Positions 8,249 to 18,324 of a DNA stretch of 62,893 nt are shown piece by piece. The notes below the pieces were generated by a model that was not told where the DNA came from, ran no database searches, and saw only the letters and a list, made by a program, of their open reading frames with translations. The DNA is taken from assembly GCF_018531195.1 (NCBI RefSeq), contig NZ_JAHDYS010000020.1, forward strand, positions 1 through 62,893. The letters run 5' to 3'. Source of the stretch: Pelotalea chapellei (GTDB lineage Bacteria > Desulfobacterota > Desulfuromonadia > Geobacterales > Pseudopelobacteraceae). The first letter of the stretch is position 1; every line of letters starts with the position of its first letter. Position numbers and translations under genes: made by a program.

Positions 8249-9133
8249 CTAGTCCCGGTACCGTTTGACAATATCCCCATAAGCATCAATGCGTCGGTCG
8301 CGCAGAAAAGGCCAGATTCTTCGTACCGTTTCGCTCCGCTCCAGGTCCACTTCTGTCAACAGAATTTCCTCGCAATCCCGTGACGCTTCGGCAAGAATTT
8401 CACCCTGGGGTCCGGCAACAAAGCTACTCCCCCAGAACTGGATGCCACAGGCTGAAACATCCGCAGATGATTCAAAACCTACTCTATTGACTGCCAGCAC
8501 CGGCAGGCCGTTAGAAACAGCATGGCCGCGCTGACTGATGATCCACGCATCGCGCTGACGTTCTTTCTCATCCTGACTGTCCGCCGGATCCCATCCGATG
8601 GCAGTGGGATAAATCAAAAGATCGGCGCCGGCCATGGCCATCAAGCGGGCACCTTCCGGATACCACTGATCCCAGCAGACCAGCACTCCCAGTGTCCCTA
8701 CGGAGGTCTTTATGGGAGTAAAACCTAGATCACCCGGCGTAAAATAAAATTTCTCATAAAATCCCGGATCGTCAGGAATGTGCATTTTACGATAGGTGCC
8801 TGCAATACTACCATCCTTCTCGAACACCACAGCCGTATTATGATACAGACCCGGCGCCCGGCGCTCGAAGAGTGAGGAGACGATCACCACTCCCAACTTA
8901 CGGGCCAGATTACCCAGCAACTCGCACGATGGACCGGGAATCGATTCAGCCTGGTCAAACAGTGTTGGGTCCTCAACTTGGCAGAAGTACAGCCCGGCAT
9001 GCAGTTCCTGAAGAACAACCAGTTCTGCCCCGGCAGCGGCCGCCTTATGGATCAACTCCGCACTCTTTGCCAGGTTTGCCTGTCGGTCATCGCAACAGGT
9101 CTGCTGCACTAGCGCGATCTTGACTCTTTTCAT
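8249..9133 (-). CDS. aguB: N-carbamoylputrescine amidohydrolase
   Basis: Nitrilase-superfamily hydrolase of 294 residues. The start is at MKRVKIALVQQ: its ATG overlaps the aguA stop by four bases (ATGA), with GGAG seven bases upstream. The catalytic triad is visible: Glu in VVLQELHAGLYF, Lys in YRKMHIPDD, Cys in VLVCWDQWYPE. It hydrolyses N-carbamoylputrescine to putrescine, CO2 and ammonia. Coupling to aguA supports this substrate rather than another nitrilase role. Cytoplasmic. Confidence 0.95.
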   Translation of the reverse strand: MKRVKIALVQQTCCDDRQANLAKSAELIHKAAAAGAELVVLQELHAGLYFCQVEDPTLFDQAESIPGPSCELLGNLARKLGVVIVSSLFERRAPGLYHNTAVVFEKDGSIAGTYRKMHIPDDPGFYEKFYFTPGDLGFTPIKTSVGTLGVLVCWDQWYPEGARLMAMAGADLLIYPTAIGWDPADSQDEKERQRDAWIISQRGHAVSNGLPVLAVNRVGFESSADVSACGIQFWGSSFVAGPQGEILAEASRDCEEILLTEVDLERSETVRRIWPFLRDRRIDAYGDIVKRYRD

Positions 9134-10155
9134 AGCAACACTCCATGGGGAAGCTGCATGGTCACACAGTGAAGCGAGCCATGCTGTTCTGCCAATGGAA
9201 GGCAATCAATCCCAACAATTTCACGTCCAGGAAAAGCCTTCCGGATACATTCCAGGGCTAGAGCATCCTTTTCCTGCTCCCGATAGGTCGGAACCAGCAC
9301 AGCTCCATTAATAACCAGAAAATTAGCATACGTCACCGGCAGCCTGCATGCTGATTCACTGAAACGTGCCTTTGGCCAAGGAAGCGGTATCAGCCGATAA
9401 GGTGAACCATCAGGTGCCCTGAAAGCAGACAATTCCTGTTCCATCAGCTTCAACTCGCCATAATGCTCGTCCCGCTCGTCATCACAGGCAACATACACAA
9501 TCACGTTCCCCGGGCAGATGCGCGCCAATGTATCCACATGGGAATCCGTATCATCTCCGGCAAGAAAACCATGATTAAGCCAAAGCACCCGCTTGGCACC
9601 AAGCAACGCAGCCAGTGCCTGTTCGATCTCGCTCTGGTCAAGTTGTGGGTTGCGGTTCGGTGACAGCAGACATGTCGAGGTAGTAAGGATGGTGCCGAGG
9701 CCGTCACTTTCGATACTGCCCCCCTCCATTACCAGACCGATAGTCTTAAGATTTGGAATGAAGACTCCCTGCTCTTTAAGTTGCTTTGTGACCAGATTGT
9801 CATAATTAGCAGGGAACTTGAGCCCCCAGCCATTGAAACCGAAATCAAGCAGTACCGGCTGGCCGTTGTATTCCACCGTAATTGGCCCGAAGTCTCGCGC
9901 CCAGGTATCATTGGTCGGCATCTCACAGACAGAGATACGAGACAGGTCAATACCGGCGGCTTTCAGATACAGTTCAGCCTCAGCACGACGCGGGGCAGCC
10001 ACTATAACTTGCTCGAAACGGCTCACTTGACGGATAATATCAAGAAACACAGGGCGAACATCATCCAGCATATAAGCCCAGTCAGTGCCTTCATGGGGCC
10101 AAGCCAACAGAACACCATCCTGCTGTTCCCATTCGGCAATAAGTCTCGGATTCAT
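9130..10155 (-). CDS. aguA: Agmatine deiminase
   Basis: A 341-residue guanidino-group modifying enzyme (PPAD family). The start is placed at MNPRLIAEWEQQ, preceded by GGAGG at seven bases; a frame 14 codons longer has no RBS. Motifs: AWPHEGTDW, NDTWARDFGPI, VMEGGSIESDG, LNHGFLAGDDTDSHVD, and the nucleophilic Cys in HGSLHCVTMQ near the C-terminus. It converts agmatine to N-carbamoylputrescine plus ammonia. First gene of the aguA-aguB operon. No arginine decarboxylase gene is in the window, so agmatine comes from elsewhere. Confidence 0.96.
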   Translation of the reverse strand: MNPRLIAEWEQQDGVLLAWPHEGTDWAYMLDDVRPVFLDIIRQVSRFEQVIVAAPRRAEAELYLKAAGIDLSRISVCEMPTNDTWARDFGPITVEYNGQPVLLDFGFNGWGLKFPANYDNLVTKQLKEQGVFIPNLKTIGLVMEGGSIESDGLGTILTTSTCLLSPNRNPQLDQSEIEQALAALLGAKRVLWLNHGFLAGDDTDSHVDTLARICPGNVIVYVACDDERDEHYGELKLMEQELSAFRAPDGSPYRLIPLPWPKARFSESACRLPVTYANFLVINGAVLVPTYREQEKDALALECIRKAFPGREIVGIDCLPLAEQHGSLHCVTMQLPHGVLL

Positions 10156-10181
10156 CGTATAGCCTCCATTGAATTTCTGCG

Positions 10182-10196
10182 TGAACAGCCTGTTCA
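10182..10196. promoter_or_regulatory. Operator-like palindrome in aguA leader
   Basis: TGAACA-GCC-TGTTCA, a perfect 6+3+6 inverted repeat, lies between the aguA promoter and its start codon. It has operator geometry; the regulator is unknown. Confidence 0.45.
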
Positions 10197-10217
10197 TGCA
10201 GACTTAAGTATCGAAGA

Positions 10218-10246
10218 AGTATATAGTGACACTTTGTCTGGTGCAA
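10218..10246 (-). promoter_or_regulatory. Sigma-70 promoter of aguA
   Basis: On the minus strand TTGCAC and TATACT are separated by 17 bases, upstream of aguA. Confidence 0.7.
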
Positions 10247-10347
10247 TATATAACCATCTGCCACCCCCGCTCCAGGCACTGGATTAGAGTTTTGACTTGC
10301 TTTATATCGTCCTTTGCACTAGTAAAAGTTTTCGAAGATATTACGGT

Positions 10348-11202
10348 ATGGAGAATGTGGTGAAACATCTTTCCCTTCAGGCACCAGCCAAGGTCAACTA
10401 TCTGCTCGATGTCATCAGACGACGCACGGATGGGTATCATGATCTGCGCATGATCATGCAGCGGGTCAACCTTTGCGATGAAATCAGTATTATTTTACAG
10501 GACAAGCCCGACTTGAACGTCACCTGCGGCAGACAGGGTGTGCCGGATGGTCCGGGCAATATCGCCTGGAAAGCGGCTCGAACGATGCTGGACTTGGCAG
10601 AAACCGGAAAGGGTGCTGCCATTTCTATCACCAAGAAGATCCCTGTTGCAGCCGGGCTGGGGGGAGGAAGCAGTGATGCTGCCAGCGTTTTAATGGGCAT
10701 GAATGAGTTGCTGGGACTGCACCTCTCTGATGAACAATTGATGCAAATTGGCGTTAAGTTGGGGGCAGATGTTCCTTTTTTCATATTCAAAAATACTGCC
10801 CTGGCTGAAGGCATTGGAGAGCAACTTCGTACCATGCCCACCATGCCCCCCGCCTGGGTTGTGTTGATAAATCCCGGAGTACATGTATCGACTGCCTGGG
10901 TATATAGAAGTTTACAGTTGACAAACGAAAAAAAGTTAGCTAAGCTTCCGAAGTTTTTCGATGATGTTAATAGTGTCTGCGGCATCTTCTCGAACGACCT
11001 GGAAGAAGTGACCATTCCCGCCTTTCCGGTTATAGGGGAGATAAAAAACAAAATGCTTGAATTGGGGGCATCGGGCGCCATGATGTCCGGCAGCGGGCCC
11101 ACAGTTTTCGGCCTTTTTTCTGATAAAGACAAAGCTGAGAAAGCACAACAAGCATTGAGCGACAACAGCGGCTGGTTTTCTGCTGTAGTAGAAACACTTT
11201 AA
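10348..11202 (+). CDS. ispE: 4-diphosphocytidyl-2-C-methyl-D-erythritol kinase
   Basis: GHMP-family kinase of the MEP isoprenoid pathway, phosphorylating CDP-ME at the 2-hydroxyl. Motifs: [11 protein letters not shown] near the N-terminus, RTDGYHDL, the ATP loop [14 protein letters not shown] at about residues 98-111, and [10 protein letters not shown] near the C-terminus. The frame extends further upstream, but family starts lie close to the APAKVN motif. I use the ATG at 10348; a GTG at 10360 with GGAGA five bases before it is an equally plausible start. Confidence 0.95.
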   Translation: MENVVKHLSLQAPAKVNYLLDVIRRRTDGYHDLRMIMQRVNLCDEISIILQDKPDLNVTCGRQGVPDGPGNIAWKAARTMLDLAETGKGAAISITKKIPVAAGLGGGSSDAASVLMGMNELLGLHLSDEQLMQIGVKLGADVPFFIFKNTALAEGIGEQLRTMPTMPPAWVVLINPGVHVSTAWVYRSLQLTNEKKLAKLPKFFDDVNSVCGIFSNDLEEVTIPAFPVIGEIKNKMLELGASGAMMSGSGPTVFGLFSDKDKAEKAQQALSDNSGWFSAVVETL

Positions 11203-11222
11203 ATTGTTCCTTTAATTGATGA

Positions 11223-11297
11223 TGGGGCGTCGCCAAGCGGTAAGGCATCGGATTTTGATTCCGACATTCCCAGGTTCGATCCCTGGCGCCCCAGCCA
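11223..11297 (+). tRNA. tRNA-Gln (anticodon TTG)
   Basis: A 75-nt cloverleaf: acceptor stem TGGGGCG/CGCCCCA, anticodon loop TTTTGAT with anticodon TTG, T-loop GGTTCGATCC, encoded CCA end. It sits between ispE and the radical SAM gene. Confidence 0.96.
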
Positions 11298-11300
11298 ATA

Positions 11301-11333
11301 AAAAAGGGTTACGTTATATGCGTAACCCTTTTT
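11301..11333 (+). terminator. Rho-independent terminator after tRNA-Gln
   Basis: AAAAAGGGTTACG / CGTAACCCTTTTT with a 7-nt loop, right behind the tRNA. Confidence 0.9.
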
Positions 11334-11386
11334 TCATTTAACAACCTTTTGCACAAGTCAATATGGTTGAACATGAAGGATCTTAC

Positions 11387-13246
11387 GTGCGTATTGTTAT
11401 GGTTGCCATCCATCCCTACCCCTCACCCCAAGCCATCCCCTTATCCAACGCTTTCCTGCAAAGCTACCTGGCTGCAAATCATGGCATCGCCGCCGAAACA
11501 CAACGTGCTGACTTTTATCTAAGTGACCCAACAGAAACATGCGCTGCCGAATTAGAGGCTTTACAACCAGATGCAATCAGTTTCTCGATATACGTCTGGA
11601 ACCGCTCCAAGACCAGAGAGATTGCGGCCTTACTGAAAAAGCGCCTACCTAAAACAATCATCTTTGCCGGCGGACCTGAAACAACAGCCGATCCCGAAGG
11701 AGTGCTGGCCGAGATTTGTTTTGATTTTCTTATAATTGGAGAAGGGGAAATTGCCTTTAAAGAAGTATGCACACGCTTAGCATCAAGTGCCGATCTAAAT
11801 GGCATTGCCGGTGTACTGACCCGCACCACGCCACCTCATGAGAAAAATACTACTCCTTTACTCCAAGACTTGGACGCGATTCCCTCACCATGGTTAACCG
11901 GTGTCCTGGACAGTCGCAGCTACAGGGGCATTTTGTGGCAATTATCCCGTGGCTGCGGGTTCACCTGCGATTTCTGCTTCGATTCTCGAGGCATCCATGG
12001 CGTACGCCGCTTTTCCCTTGATCGAATCAAGGAGGAATTGCGACTTTTTGCCTCTACAGAAGTTTCACAGGTTTTTGTTCTGGATTCTACCTTTAACATG
12101 GATATCAAGCGGGCTAAGGAAATCCTTCGGTTGATCAAAAAGTTTGCACGGGGAATTCACTTTCATTTCGAGATTCGCAGCGAATTCATAGACCGAGAAA
12201 TGGCCCGCCTCTTTGCCGATATCACCTGCTCTCTACAAATTGGCCTGCAGAGCTCGAATGCCCAAGTAATGAAAAATGTGGGGCGAGTCTTTAACAGGGA
12301 AGATTTTACAGCCAAAGTGGATATTCTCAATCAAGTAGGCGCGGTCTTCGGCTTTGACCTAATGTACGGACTGCCCGGTGACACCCTCTCCGGCTTTACC
12401 GTAAGCTTGGACTACGCTTTAAGCCTTTACCCCAACCATCTTGATATTTTCCCACTTGCAATTCTGCCTGGCACTGCCCTGGCTGCTCGCAGCGGTGAAC
12501 TTGGCCTACATTATCTCGCTCACCCACCTTATACACTTATCTCTTCACCAACTTTCGATGAACTGCAGATGGAACATGCTCATCGTCTGGCGCAGGCTTG
12601 CTCCATCTTCTATACCCGCGGTAAGTCAGTAGCATGGTTCAACAGCCTCATAGTAGCTCTTAACACAAAGCCATCAATTTTCCTCACACAGTTTGATGAG
12701 TGGATTAGAAAAAAAGCCGCAGATATAACCGAAGCGGAATTGAGTGATGAAGAAATTTGGCACCTGCAGAGAGATTTCATATCCCAACTACTCACTCCCA
12801 AAAAACTAAAGCGGCTGCTGCCGCTCGTATTAGATCTTGTAGATTACCATTTTTATTATGCTGCGGCCATGCAGGCTTCCCTACCCAGCCCCTTGAACGA
12901 ACAGGAATTGCAGCAATTACAAGTGCTGGATCTCACCTGCCAGCTTGCCTCCTCAACCAGAATGGCTTCCTTTAACTACGAAATACTGGACATACTTGAA
13001 GCTGGCGAGCCAATTATTCGTACTTTTATTGAGCACCATCAAAAACACGGCTCACATGCTGTCATCTACCCTACTCATGACGGCATTGCCACTGAATCCC
13101 TCATTGAACCATATTACCGACTGCTGGAGCATCTAGACCCCAAAACTCCCTGCCGCCAGATTGCTGCACAGCTAAATATCCCGAAGGATGAAGCAGCTTC
13201 ATTTCTGGAGTTTGCCCTTGCAGAAGGAATTATCATTAAAGCTTAA
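11387..13246 (+). CDS. B12-binding-domain radical SAM protein
   Basis: About 619 residues. The N-terminal 130 residues have the cobalamin-binding Rossmann pattern (SYLAANHG, DAISFSIYVWN, IIFAGGPETTADPE, GEGEIAFKEV). The radical SAM core follows, with CGFTCDFC (CX3CX2C) at about 190-197 and GLQSSN and YGLPGDT further on. The C-terminal region (KSVAWFNS, DLVDYHFYYAA) resembles the DUF4080 end seen in this class. The likely activity is a B12-assisted radical SAM methylation or rearrangement; substrate unknown. The GTG at 11387 has AAGGA six bases upstream; the ATG at 11363 has no RBS. Confidence 0.82.
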   Translation: MRIVMVAIHPYPSPQAIPLSNAFLQSYLAANHGIAAETQRADFYLSDPTETCAAELEALQPDAISFSIYVWNRSKTREIAALLKKRLPKTIIFAGGPETTADPEGVLAEICFDFLIIGEGEIAFKEVCTRLASSADLNGIAGVLTRTTPPHEKNTTPLLQDLDAIPSPWLTGVLDSRSYRGILWQLSRGCGFTCDFCFDSRGIHGVRRFSLDRIKEELRLFASTEVSQVFVLDSTFNMDIKRAKEILRLIKKFARGIHFHFEIRSEFIDREMARLFADITCSLQIGLQSSNAQVMKNVGRVFNREDFTAKVDILNQVGAVFGFDLMYGLPGDTLSGFTVSLDYALSLYPNHLDIFPLAILPGTALAARSGELGLHYLAHPPYTLISSPTFDELQMEHAHRLAQACSIFYTRGKSVAWFNSLIVALNTKPSIFLTQFDEWIRKKAADITEAELSDEEIWHLQRDFISQLLTPKKLKRLLPLVLDLVDYHFYYAAAMQASLPSPLNEQELQQLQVLDLTCQLASSTRMASFNYEILDILEAGEPIIRTFIEHHQKHGSHAVIYPTHDGIATESLIEPYYRLLEHLDPKTPCRQIAAQLNIPKDEAASFLEFALAEGIIIKA

Positions 13247-13309
13247 TTTCAAGAGCTGCTTGAACCTGAAACCATACGTCCGGCACAACTACGACTCAGT
13301 TATCGAGAC

Positions 13310-13341
13310 AGCAATCACAATATGAAAGTGGTTGCTTTTCT
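13310..13341 (+). terminator. Probable terminator after radical SAM gene
   Basis: AGCAATCAC / GTGGTTGCT (9 bp with one GU pair), 9-nt loop, then TTTTC. Its 3' arm overlaps the -35 box of the prs promoter. Confidence 0.55.
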
Positions 13342-13360
13342 GTATTTCTTTTAGTATACC
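13332..13360 (+). promoter_or_regulatory. Sigma-70 promoter of prs
   Basis: TTGCTT and TATACC are separated by 17 bases, 58 bases ahead of the prs ATG. Confidence 0.6.
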
Positions 13361-13417
13361 TTGCATTTCCTTTTATAGCTGTTACAGATTTTTAGGTGAT
13401 CGAAAGGTATCAACGGC

Positions 13418-14362
13418 ATGCAAAACAAAATAAGAATTTTCACCGGCAGCTCGAACCCGGAACTGGCCAAAAAGATATGTGAAAGTCTGAGTGTACCTTT
13501 GGGAACCGCTCGGGTCCGCACTTTTTCTGATGGTGAAGTCATGGTGGAAATTGGTGAAAATGTCCGCGGCCGTGACGTCTACATCATCCAGTCTACCTGT
13601 GCCCCCACCAATAACAATCTCATGGAACTGCTTGTCATGACCGATGCACTCAAGCGTGCTTCGGCGGCCACGATTACTGCAGTGATTCCATACTATGGCT
13701 ATGCCCGTCAGGACCGCAAAGCCGCTCCGCGTACCCCCATAACCGCCAAACTGGTTGCGGATTTAATTACCACGGCAGGAGTTGATCGGGTTGTCACCAT
13801 CGATTTGCATGCGGGACAGATTCAAGGTTTTTTCAATATCCCGGTTGACAACCTTTATGCCGCGCCGGTCATCCTCAACTACCTAAAAGGACGTTTCGAG
13901 GGTCAGCAGGTTGTTATGGTTACTCCGGATGCCGGAGGCACCGAGCGTGCCCGCGCCTTTGCCAAGCGTCTTGGCTGTAGTCTGGCTGTTATCGACAAAC
14001 GCCGCACTGGACCAAATGTGGCCGAAGTGATGCACCTGATCGGTGACGTGCGTGATAAAGTAGCCATCATTCTTGATGACATGATAGACACCGCCGGCAC
14101 CTTGACACAGGCTGCCAAAGCGCTGAAAGAAAATGGCGCAAAAGCGATTTATGCCTGCGCCACCCACGGGGTTTTGTCCGGCCCTGCAATTGAGCGCATC
14201 AACAATTCCGATATTGAAGAAATTGTTCTAACTGATACCATTCCACTTGGAGTGAATGAAACACAGACCAACAAGGTGCACATGCTTTCAGTAGCTGACC
14301 TGCTGGCCGAGGCGATCAAACGAATTCACCAGGACGAGTCAGTCAGTTCGCTATTCGTTTAA
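13418..14362 (+). CDS. prs: Ribose-phosphate pyrophosphokinase
   Basis: A 314-residue PRPP synthetase (class I), making PRPP from ribose 5-phosphate and ATP for nucleotide, His and Trp synthesis. Motifs: [11 protein letters not shown] at the start, [25 protein letters not shown] for [16 protein letters not shown], and the PRPP loop [12 protein letters not shown] near residue 220. First gene of the plus-strand block prs-rplY-pth-ychF. GAAAGG lies upstream of the ATG. Confidence 0.97.
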   Translation: MQNKIRIFTGSSNPELAKKICESLSVPLGTARVRTFSDGEVMVEIGENVRGRDVYIIQSTCAPTNNNLMELLVMTDALKRASAATITAVIPYYGYARQDRKAAPRTPITAKLVADLITTAGVDRVVTIDLHAGQIQGFFNIPVDNLYAAPVILNYLKGRFEGQQVVMVTPDAGGTERARAFAKRLGCSLAVIDKRRTGPNVAEVMHLIGDVRDKVAIILDDMIDTAGTLTQAAKALKENGAKAIYACATHGVLSGPAIERINNSDIEEIVLTDTIPLGVNETQTNKVHMLSVADLLAEAIKRIHQDESVSSLFV

Positions 14363-14416
14363 ATAATTGAAGCGTACAGGGTAGGCAATGCCTGCCACTA
14401 CCAGTGGAGGAATACT

Positions 14417-15001
14417 ATGCAACAGAAACAGATGAACGTCGAATTGAGATCAAAAACCGGTAAGGGCATCAGCCGCCAGCTTAGAATAGCGAATATGGTT
14501 CCGGGTGTTGTTTATGGCAAAGGTATGGATCCCATGGCCGTCAGTATTAATTACCGTGAACTGCAGGCTGCCATGTCTGGCAGTGGCGGCCAAAACAACC
14601 TGATCACTTTGATTGGAGGCGGCAGCCTGGATCAATCTATGGCAATAATCGCCGACCTGCAAAGGGATCCCATCAAAGGCACCTACAAGCATGTCGACTT
14701 GCACCGCATCAACATGAATGAGAAACTGCGCATCGTTGTGCCAATCGTCCTGAAAGGCACAGCCATCGGCGTCAAGGAAGGCGGCCTGCTGGATCTGGGC
14801 CACCATGAGCTACATGTTGAATGCCTACCAGGCAACATCCCCGATCATATAGAGATTGATATTACCAATCTCCAGGTTGCCCATTCCATCCATGTAAACG
14901 AAATTACACTTCCGGAAGGTGTTAAGATTATCGATAACCCCAAAATTCCGGTAGTGAGCATTTTGGGCAGAGCCAAGGAAGAGGCCCCGGCCGAAGCATA
15001 A
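14417..15001 (+). CDS. rplY: 50S ribosomal protein L25 / general stress protein CTC
   Basis: A 194-residue long form of L25: an N-terminal 5S rRNA-binding domain ([43 protein letters not shown]) plus the C-terminal TL5/CTC beta domain (residues 95-185), ending in an Ala/Glu-rich tail. It binds 5S rRNA in the central protuberance. GGAGG precedes the ATG. Seven bases separate it from pth. Confidence 0.96.
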   Translation: MQQKQMNVELRSKTGKGISRQLRIANMVPGVVYGKGMDPMAVSINYRELQAAMSGSGGQNNLITLIGGGSLDQSMAIIADLQRDPIKGTYKHVDLHRINMNEKLRIVVPIVLKGTAIGVKEGGLLDLGHHELHVECLPGNIPDHIEIDITNLQVAHSIHVNEITLPEGVKIIDNPKIPVVSILGRAKEEAPAEA

Positions 15002-15007
15002 TTTTCA

Positions 15008-15589
15008 ATGCAAACTTTTCTTATAGCGGGGCTAGGCAATCCTGGCCCCCAATATCAATGGACCCGCCACAACGCGGGTTTCCTTTTTTTAGACCGTCTG
15101 GTTCATCTCGAGAACAGCCCTCTAAACCGCAAGTCTTTTTCCGGCCTAGTCGGCGAATGGAGCTACCGCGACAACCGCCATATTATCCTCAAACCCCAGA
15201 CATTCATGAACCTGTCGGGTAAGTCCATCATGCAGGCGCTCCAGTTCTATAAGCTCCCCTTGTCACAATTGATCGTCATTCATGACGAGCTAGACCTTCC
15301 ATTTGGATCGGTCCGTTTCAAACAGGGGGGCGGACACGGTGGCCATAATGGCCTGCGCTCAATCATGGATCAGTTGGGCAAGGGAGATTTTTTAAGGCTT
15401 CGCATCGGTATTGGCAGACCGCCTCACGGCGATACAGTCAATTATGTCTTGGGCACAATTCCACCTAAGCAGATGGAGCACTTGTCTCGGGTACTGGATG
15501 GTGGTGTTGAAATGCTGGAAATGATGTTGGACCAGGGCCTACCAAAGGCCATGAGCCTTTTTAACAACAAGAGTTTTCTGGAAGGATAA
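15008..15589 (+). CDS. pth: Peptidyl-tRNA hydrolase
   Basis: A 193-residue enzyme releasing tRNA from stalled peptidyl-tRNA. Motifs: [18 protein letters not shown] with catalytic His20, [22 protein letters not shown] with catalytic Asp, and [11 protein letters not shown]. It lies within the translation-quality block rplY-pth-ychF, with four bases to ychF. Confidence 0.97.
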   Translation: MQTFLIAGLGNPGPQYQWTRHNAGFLFLDRLVHLENSPLNRKSFSGLVGEWSYRDNRHIILKPQTFMNLSGKSIMQALQFYKLPLSQLIVIHDELDLPFGSVRFKQGGGHGGHNGLRSIMDQLGKGDFLRLRIGIGRPPHGDTVNYVLGTIPPKQMEHLSRVLDGGVEMLEMMLDQGLPKAMSLFNNKSFLEG

Positions 15590-15593
15590 CATT

Positions 15594-16688
15594 ATGGGTT
15601 TCAATTGCGGTATCGTCGGCCTGCCTAATGTGGGCAAATCCACCATTTTTAATGCGCTGACTTCGGCCGGTGCGGAATCAGCCAACTACCCCTTCTGCAC
15701 AATAGACCCCAATGTGGGTATAGTGCAGGTGCCGGATCCACGCATGGATCAGCTCTCGGCCATCGTAAAACCGCAAAAAATCCAACCTACCACCATAGAA
15801 TTTGTCGATATCGCCGGATTAGTCAAAGGCGCCAGTTCAGGTGAAGGACTTGGAAATCAGTTCCTGGGCCATATCCGCAGCACTGATGCTATTGTTCATG
15901 TGGTGCGCTGCTTTGATGACGAAAATGTGGTGCATGTCAATGGCAGGGTTTCACCGGCAGACGATATTGAAGTGATCAACACAGAACTTGCTTTGGCTGA
16001 CCTGGATACGGTTGAGAAGAAAATCATGCGGGCCGAGAAAATGGCTCGCAGCGGAGACAAGAAAGCCAAAGAAGAAGTCGATTTTTATATGCGCGTCAAA
16101 GCCTTGCTTGAGCAGGTTAAAAAGCTCAAGGGGGTCGCGGAAAATGAAGATGAGCGCCTCTGGCTTCGTGACATGCATCTGCTAACAGACAAGCCTGTGC
16201 TCTATGTCGCAAACGTTGCCGAGGATGATTTGGAGGGAAACCATCCTAATGTTGCCAAGGTACGAGAAATAGCTGCCGGCGAAGATGCAGGGGTCGTCGC
16301 CATATGTGGTCAATTGGAAGCTGAAATTTCAGAACTTGATTCCGAGGAGAAGCATGCTTTTCTGCAGGATATGGGCCTGGCCGAGGCTGGCCTAGATCGA
16401 TTGATTCGAAGCGGCTATGAACTACTCGGCCTCATCACCTATTTCACTGCCGGTGTCAAAGAAGTGCGGGCATGGACCATCGTGAACGGCACCAAAGCCC
16501 CGGGAGCTGCAGGAGTAATTCATTCGGACTTTGAAAAAGGCTTTATTCGTGCAGAGGTGATTGCGTTTAACGATTTCATTGCCTGTAACGGAGAAGCCGG
16601 CGCCAAAGAAAAAGGGCTTATGCGCTTGGAAGGCAAAGAATATACTGTGAAAGACGGGGATGTAATGCACTTTCGGTTCAACGTTTAA
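15594..16688 (+). CDS. ychF: Ribosome-binding ATPase YchF
   Basis: A 364-residue OBG-family protein that prefers ATP. G1 is [14 protein letters not shown] at residue 8; switch/G3 is [12 protein letters not shown]. The usual NKxD is replaced by NVAEDD, typical of YchF and linked to ATP specificity. A helical hairpin follows, then a C-terminal TGS domain ([14 protein letters not shown] to the end). Associated with ribosomes and oxidative stress control. Confidence 0.96.
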   Translation: MGFNCGIVGLPNVGKSTIFNALTSAGAESANYPFCTIDPNVGIVQVPDPRMDQLSAIVKPQKIQPTTIEFVDIAGLVKGASSGEGLGNQFLGHIRSTDAIVHVVRCFDDENVVHVNGRVSPADDIEVINTELALADLDTVEKKIMRAEKMARSGDKKAKEEVDFYMRVKALLEQVKKLKGVAENEDERLWLRDMHLLTDKPVLYVANVAEDDLEGNHPNVAKVREIAAGEDAGVVAICGQLEAEISELDSEEKHAFLQDMGLAEAGLDRLIRSGYELLGLITYFTAGVKEVRAWTIVNGTKAPGAAGVIHSDFEKGFIRAEVIAFNDFIACNGEAGAKEKGLMRLEGKEYTVKDGDVMHFRFNV

Positions 16689-16711
16689 TTAGCTGGTTCT
16701 TACTCAACTGC

Positions 16712-16757
16712 AAAAGCCACTTTCAATCCAGTATAATGGATTGAAAGTGGCTTTTTT
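16712..16757. terminator. Bidirectional terminator between ychF and lpxC
   Basis: A 19-bp perfect stem (16712-16730 with 16737-16755), six-base loop, T run on the plus side and A run upstream. Confidence 0.9.
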
Positions 16758-16769
16758 GTATGGAAATCA

Positions 16770-17597
16770 TCAGTAAATGGAATAATTGGCAGTGTCCGAA
16801 AAAAGTTCCCTGAGCAGCATATTGTTAAGATAGTGCCCTGTCCGATTGGCCTCAACCTTGCCAAGAATGCGGTAGCCACTGGTATAGAAATCACCGATCA
16901 GATCCAATATCTTATGGTTAACCAGCTCTTTCCTGTACCGCAGTCCATGCGGATTTACAATATCATCCATTCCAATCACCACAGCATTATCCAGAGACCC
17001 GCCTTTAGCAAGACCGGCCTTCTTAATAGCTTCGATTTCTTCAAGAAGTGTAAAAGTACGCGAATTTATGATGGAAAAAGCATTTTCAACATCAGTTACC
17101 CTCTTTTTCTGTTTCCCCACCGGCTGACGAAACTCAATAGACATTGTTATATCAAGTGTATTGAGCGGCTTAATTCGAACCCAGGCATCTTTATGACTGA
17201 CTTCAACCGGCCGCTGAACCTTTAAATAAACTCCACTATCGGGAAATTCATAGACACCCGCCTTCCACATTCCCTGATAAAACTCCCAGGCAGAACCATC
17301 AAGAATAGGTACTTCCGGCCCATCAATATAGACGAGGCAATTGGTTATTCCTGAAAAATAAAAAGCTGCCATGAGATGCTCAATAGTAGCTACAGAGATA
17401 TCGCCATTGGAAATCTGTGTCGAAAGTCGGGTATCAGCCACCATGTCATAACGTGCCGGGATGATGGTTCCCTTGCAGACAAAGGCTATTCCAAATTCAC
17501 GACGAGGCAAAAACTCCAGTGTAACCTGGCGACCGGTATGCAAGCCTATACCGGAAATCTTGAATATACGATTGATTGTTGTTTGGCGTTTGATCAT
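16770..17597 (-). CDS. lpxC: UDP-3-O-acyl-N-acetylglucosamine deacetylase
   Basis: A 275-residue zinc deacetylase for the committed step of lipid A synthesis. Motifs: GIGLHTGRQV near the N-terminus, ATIEHLMAAF with a zinc His, DGPEVPILDGSAWEF, VNHKILDLIGDFY with the second zinc His and Asp, and the catalytic His in GHYLNNMLLRELF. It is about 30 residues shorter than E. coli LpxC, mainly at the C-terminus, but all key residues are present. No other lpx gene is nearby. Confidence 0.95.
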   Translation of the reverse strand: MIKRQTTINRIFKISGIGLHTGRQVTLEFLPRREFGIAFVCKGTIIPARYDMVADTRLSTQISNGDISVATIEHLMAAFYFSGITNCLVYIDGPEVPILDGSAWEFYQGMWKAGVYEFPDSGVYLKVQRPVEVSHKDAWVRIKPLNTLDITMSIEFRQPVGKQKKRVTDVENAFSIINSRTFTLLEEIEAIKKAGLAKGGSLDNAVVIGMDDIVNPHGLRYRKELVNHKILDLIGDFYTSGYRILGKVEANRTGHYLNNMLLRELFSDTANYSIY

Positions 17598-17628
17598 GGG
17601 GTGACTATGGCAGAATAACGAAAATGCG

Positions 17629-18324
17629 TCAAGACGAGGCCGGTACGCGAGGCGGTGTGTTGATTAAACTCTTCAGTTGTTCGTGCTCTCTGGCAAGTGC
17701 ATCGTATTTTCGCTCCAGTTCTCGAATTTGGTCAAACAGACAGGAAATCGCTTTGGCCTCAGGATCCGGCAGCTGACCATGCTGCAGGTCTGCCCTCCCT
17801 TCTTCCTTCTTCTGCTCCATTACCATCCTTCCGGGAATACCAACAACAGTTGCGTTTTCAGGCACAGCCTTTACCACAACCGAATTCGAACCTATCTTAG
17901 CCCCTTTGCCTACTGTAAATGGTCCCAAAATTTTTGCTCCAGAACCGATAACAACATTGTCTTCCAAAGTAGGATGGCGCTTCACCTTGTCCCACGTTAC
18001 CCCACCAAGTGTTACGCCGTGATACAAGGTCACATTGTCGCCTATTTCTGCAGTCTCACCAATGACCACACCCATTCCATGATCAATAAAAAACTTACGC
18101 CCTATTTTTGCTCCCGGATGAATCTCAACACCTGTTAAAAAGCGACCGACATGAGAAGTAAAACGCCCCAGGAAGTAAAATTGACGTATCCAGAACCAAT
18201 GGGCAATCCTGTAGATCCACAATGCATGCAAGCCGGGATAACAAAAAATAATTTCTAATATATTACGGGCAGCAGGATCGCGTTCAAAAACTGAATTCAC
18301 ATCTTCCCGGAGACCTTTAAACAT
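17629..18324 (-). CDS. cysE: Serine O-acetyltransferase
   Basis: A 231-residue enzyme making O-acetylserine for cysteine synthesis. An N-terminal helical part (residues 1-65) is followed by a left-handed beta-helix of hexapeptide repeats (about 67-165), with [17 protein letters not shown] and the catalytic-loop HGVTLGG. It is the short, epsilon-type CysE. After the beta-helix there is a charged, probably coiled-coil tail of about 55 residues. 31 bases upstream of lpxC on the same strand. Confidence 0.93.
   Translation of the reverse strand: MFKGLREDVNSVFERDPAARNILEIIFCYPGLHALWIYRIAHWFWIRQFYFLGRFTSHVGRFLTGVEIHPGAKIGRKFFIDHGMGVVIGETAEIGDNVTLYHGVTLGGVTWDKVKRHPTLEDNVVIGSGAKILGPFTVGKGAKIGSNSVVVKAVPENATVVGIPGRMVMEQKKEEGRADLQHGQLPDPEAKAISCLFDQIRELERKYDALAREHEQLKSLINTPPRVPASS

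Noticed and set aside
10437-11165. 242-residue frame antisense to ispE
   Set aside because: It mirrors the ispE coding frame; composition is that of an antisense shadow and no RBS is seen.
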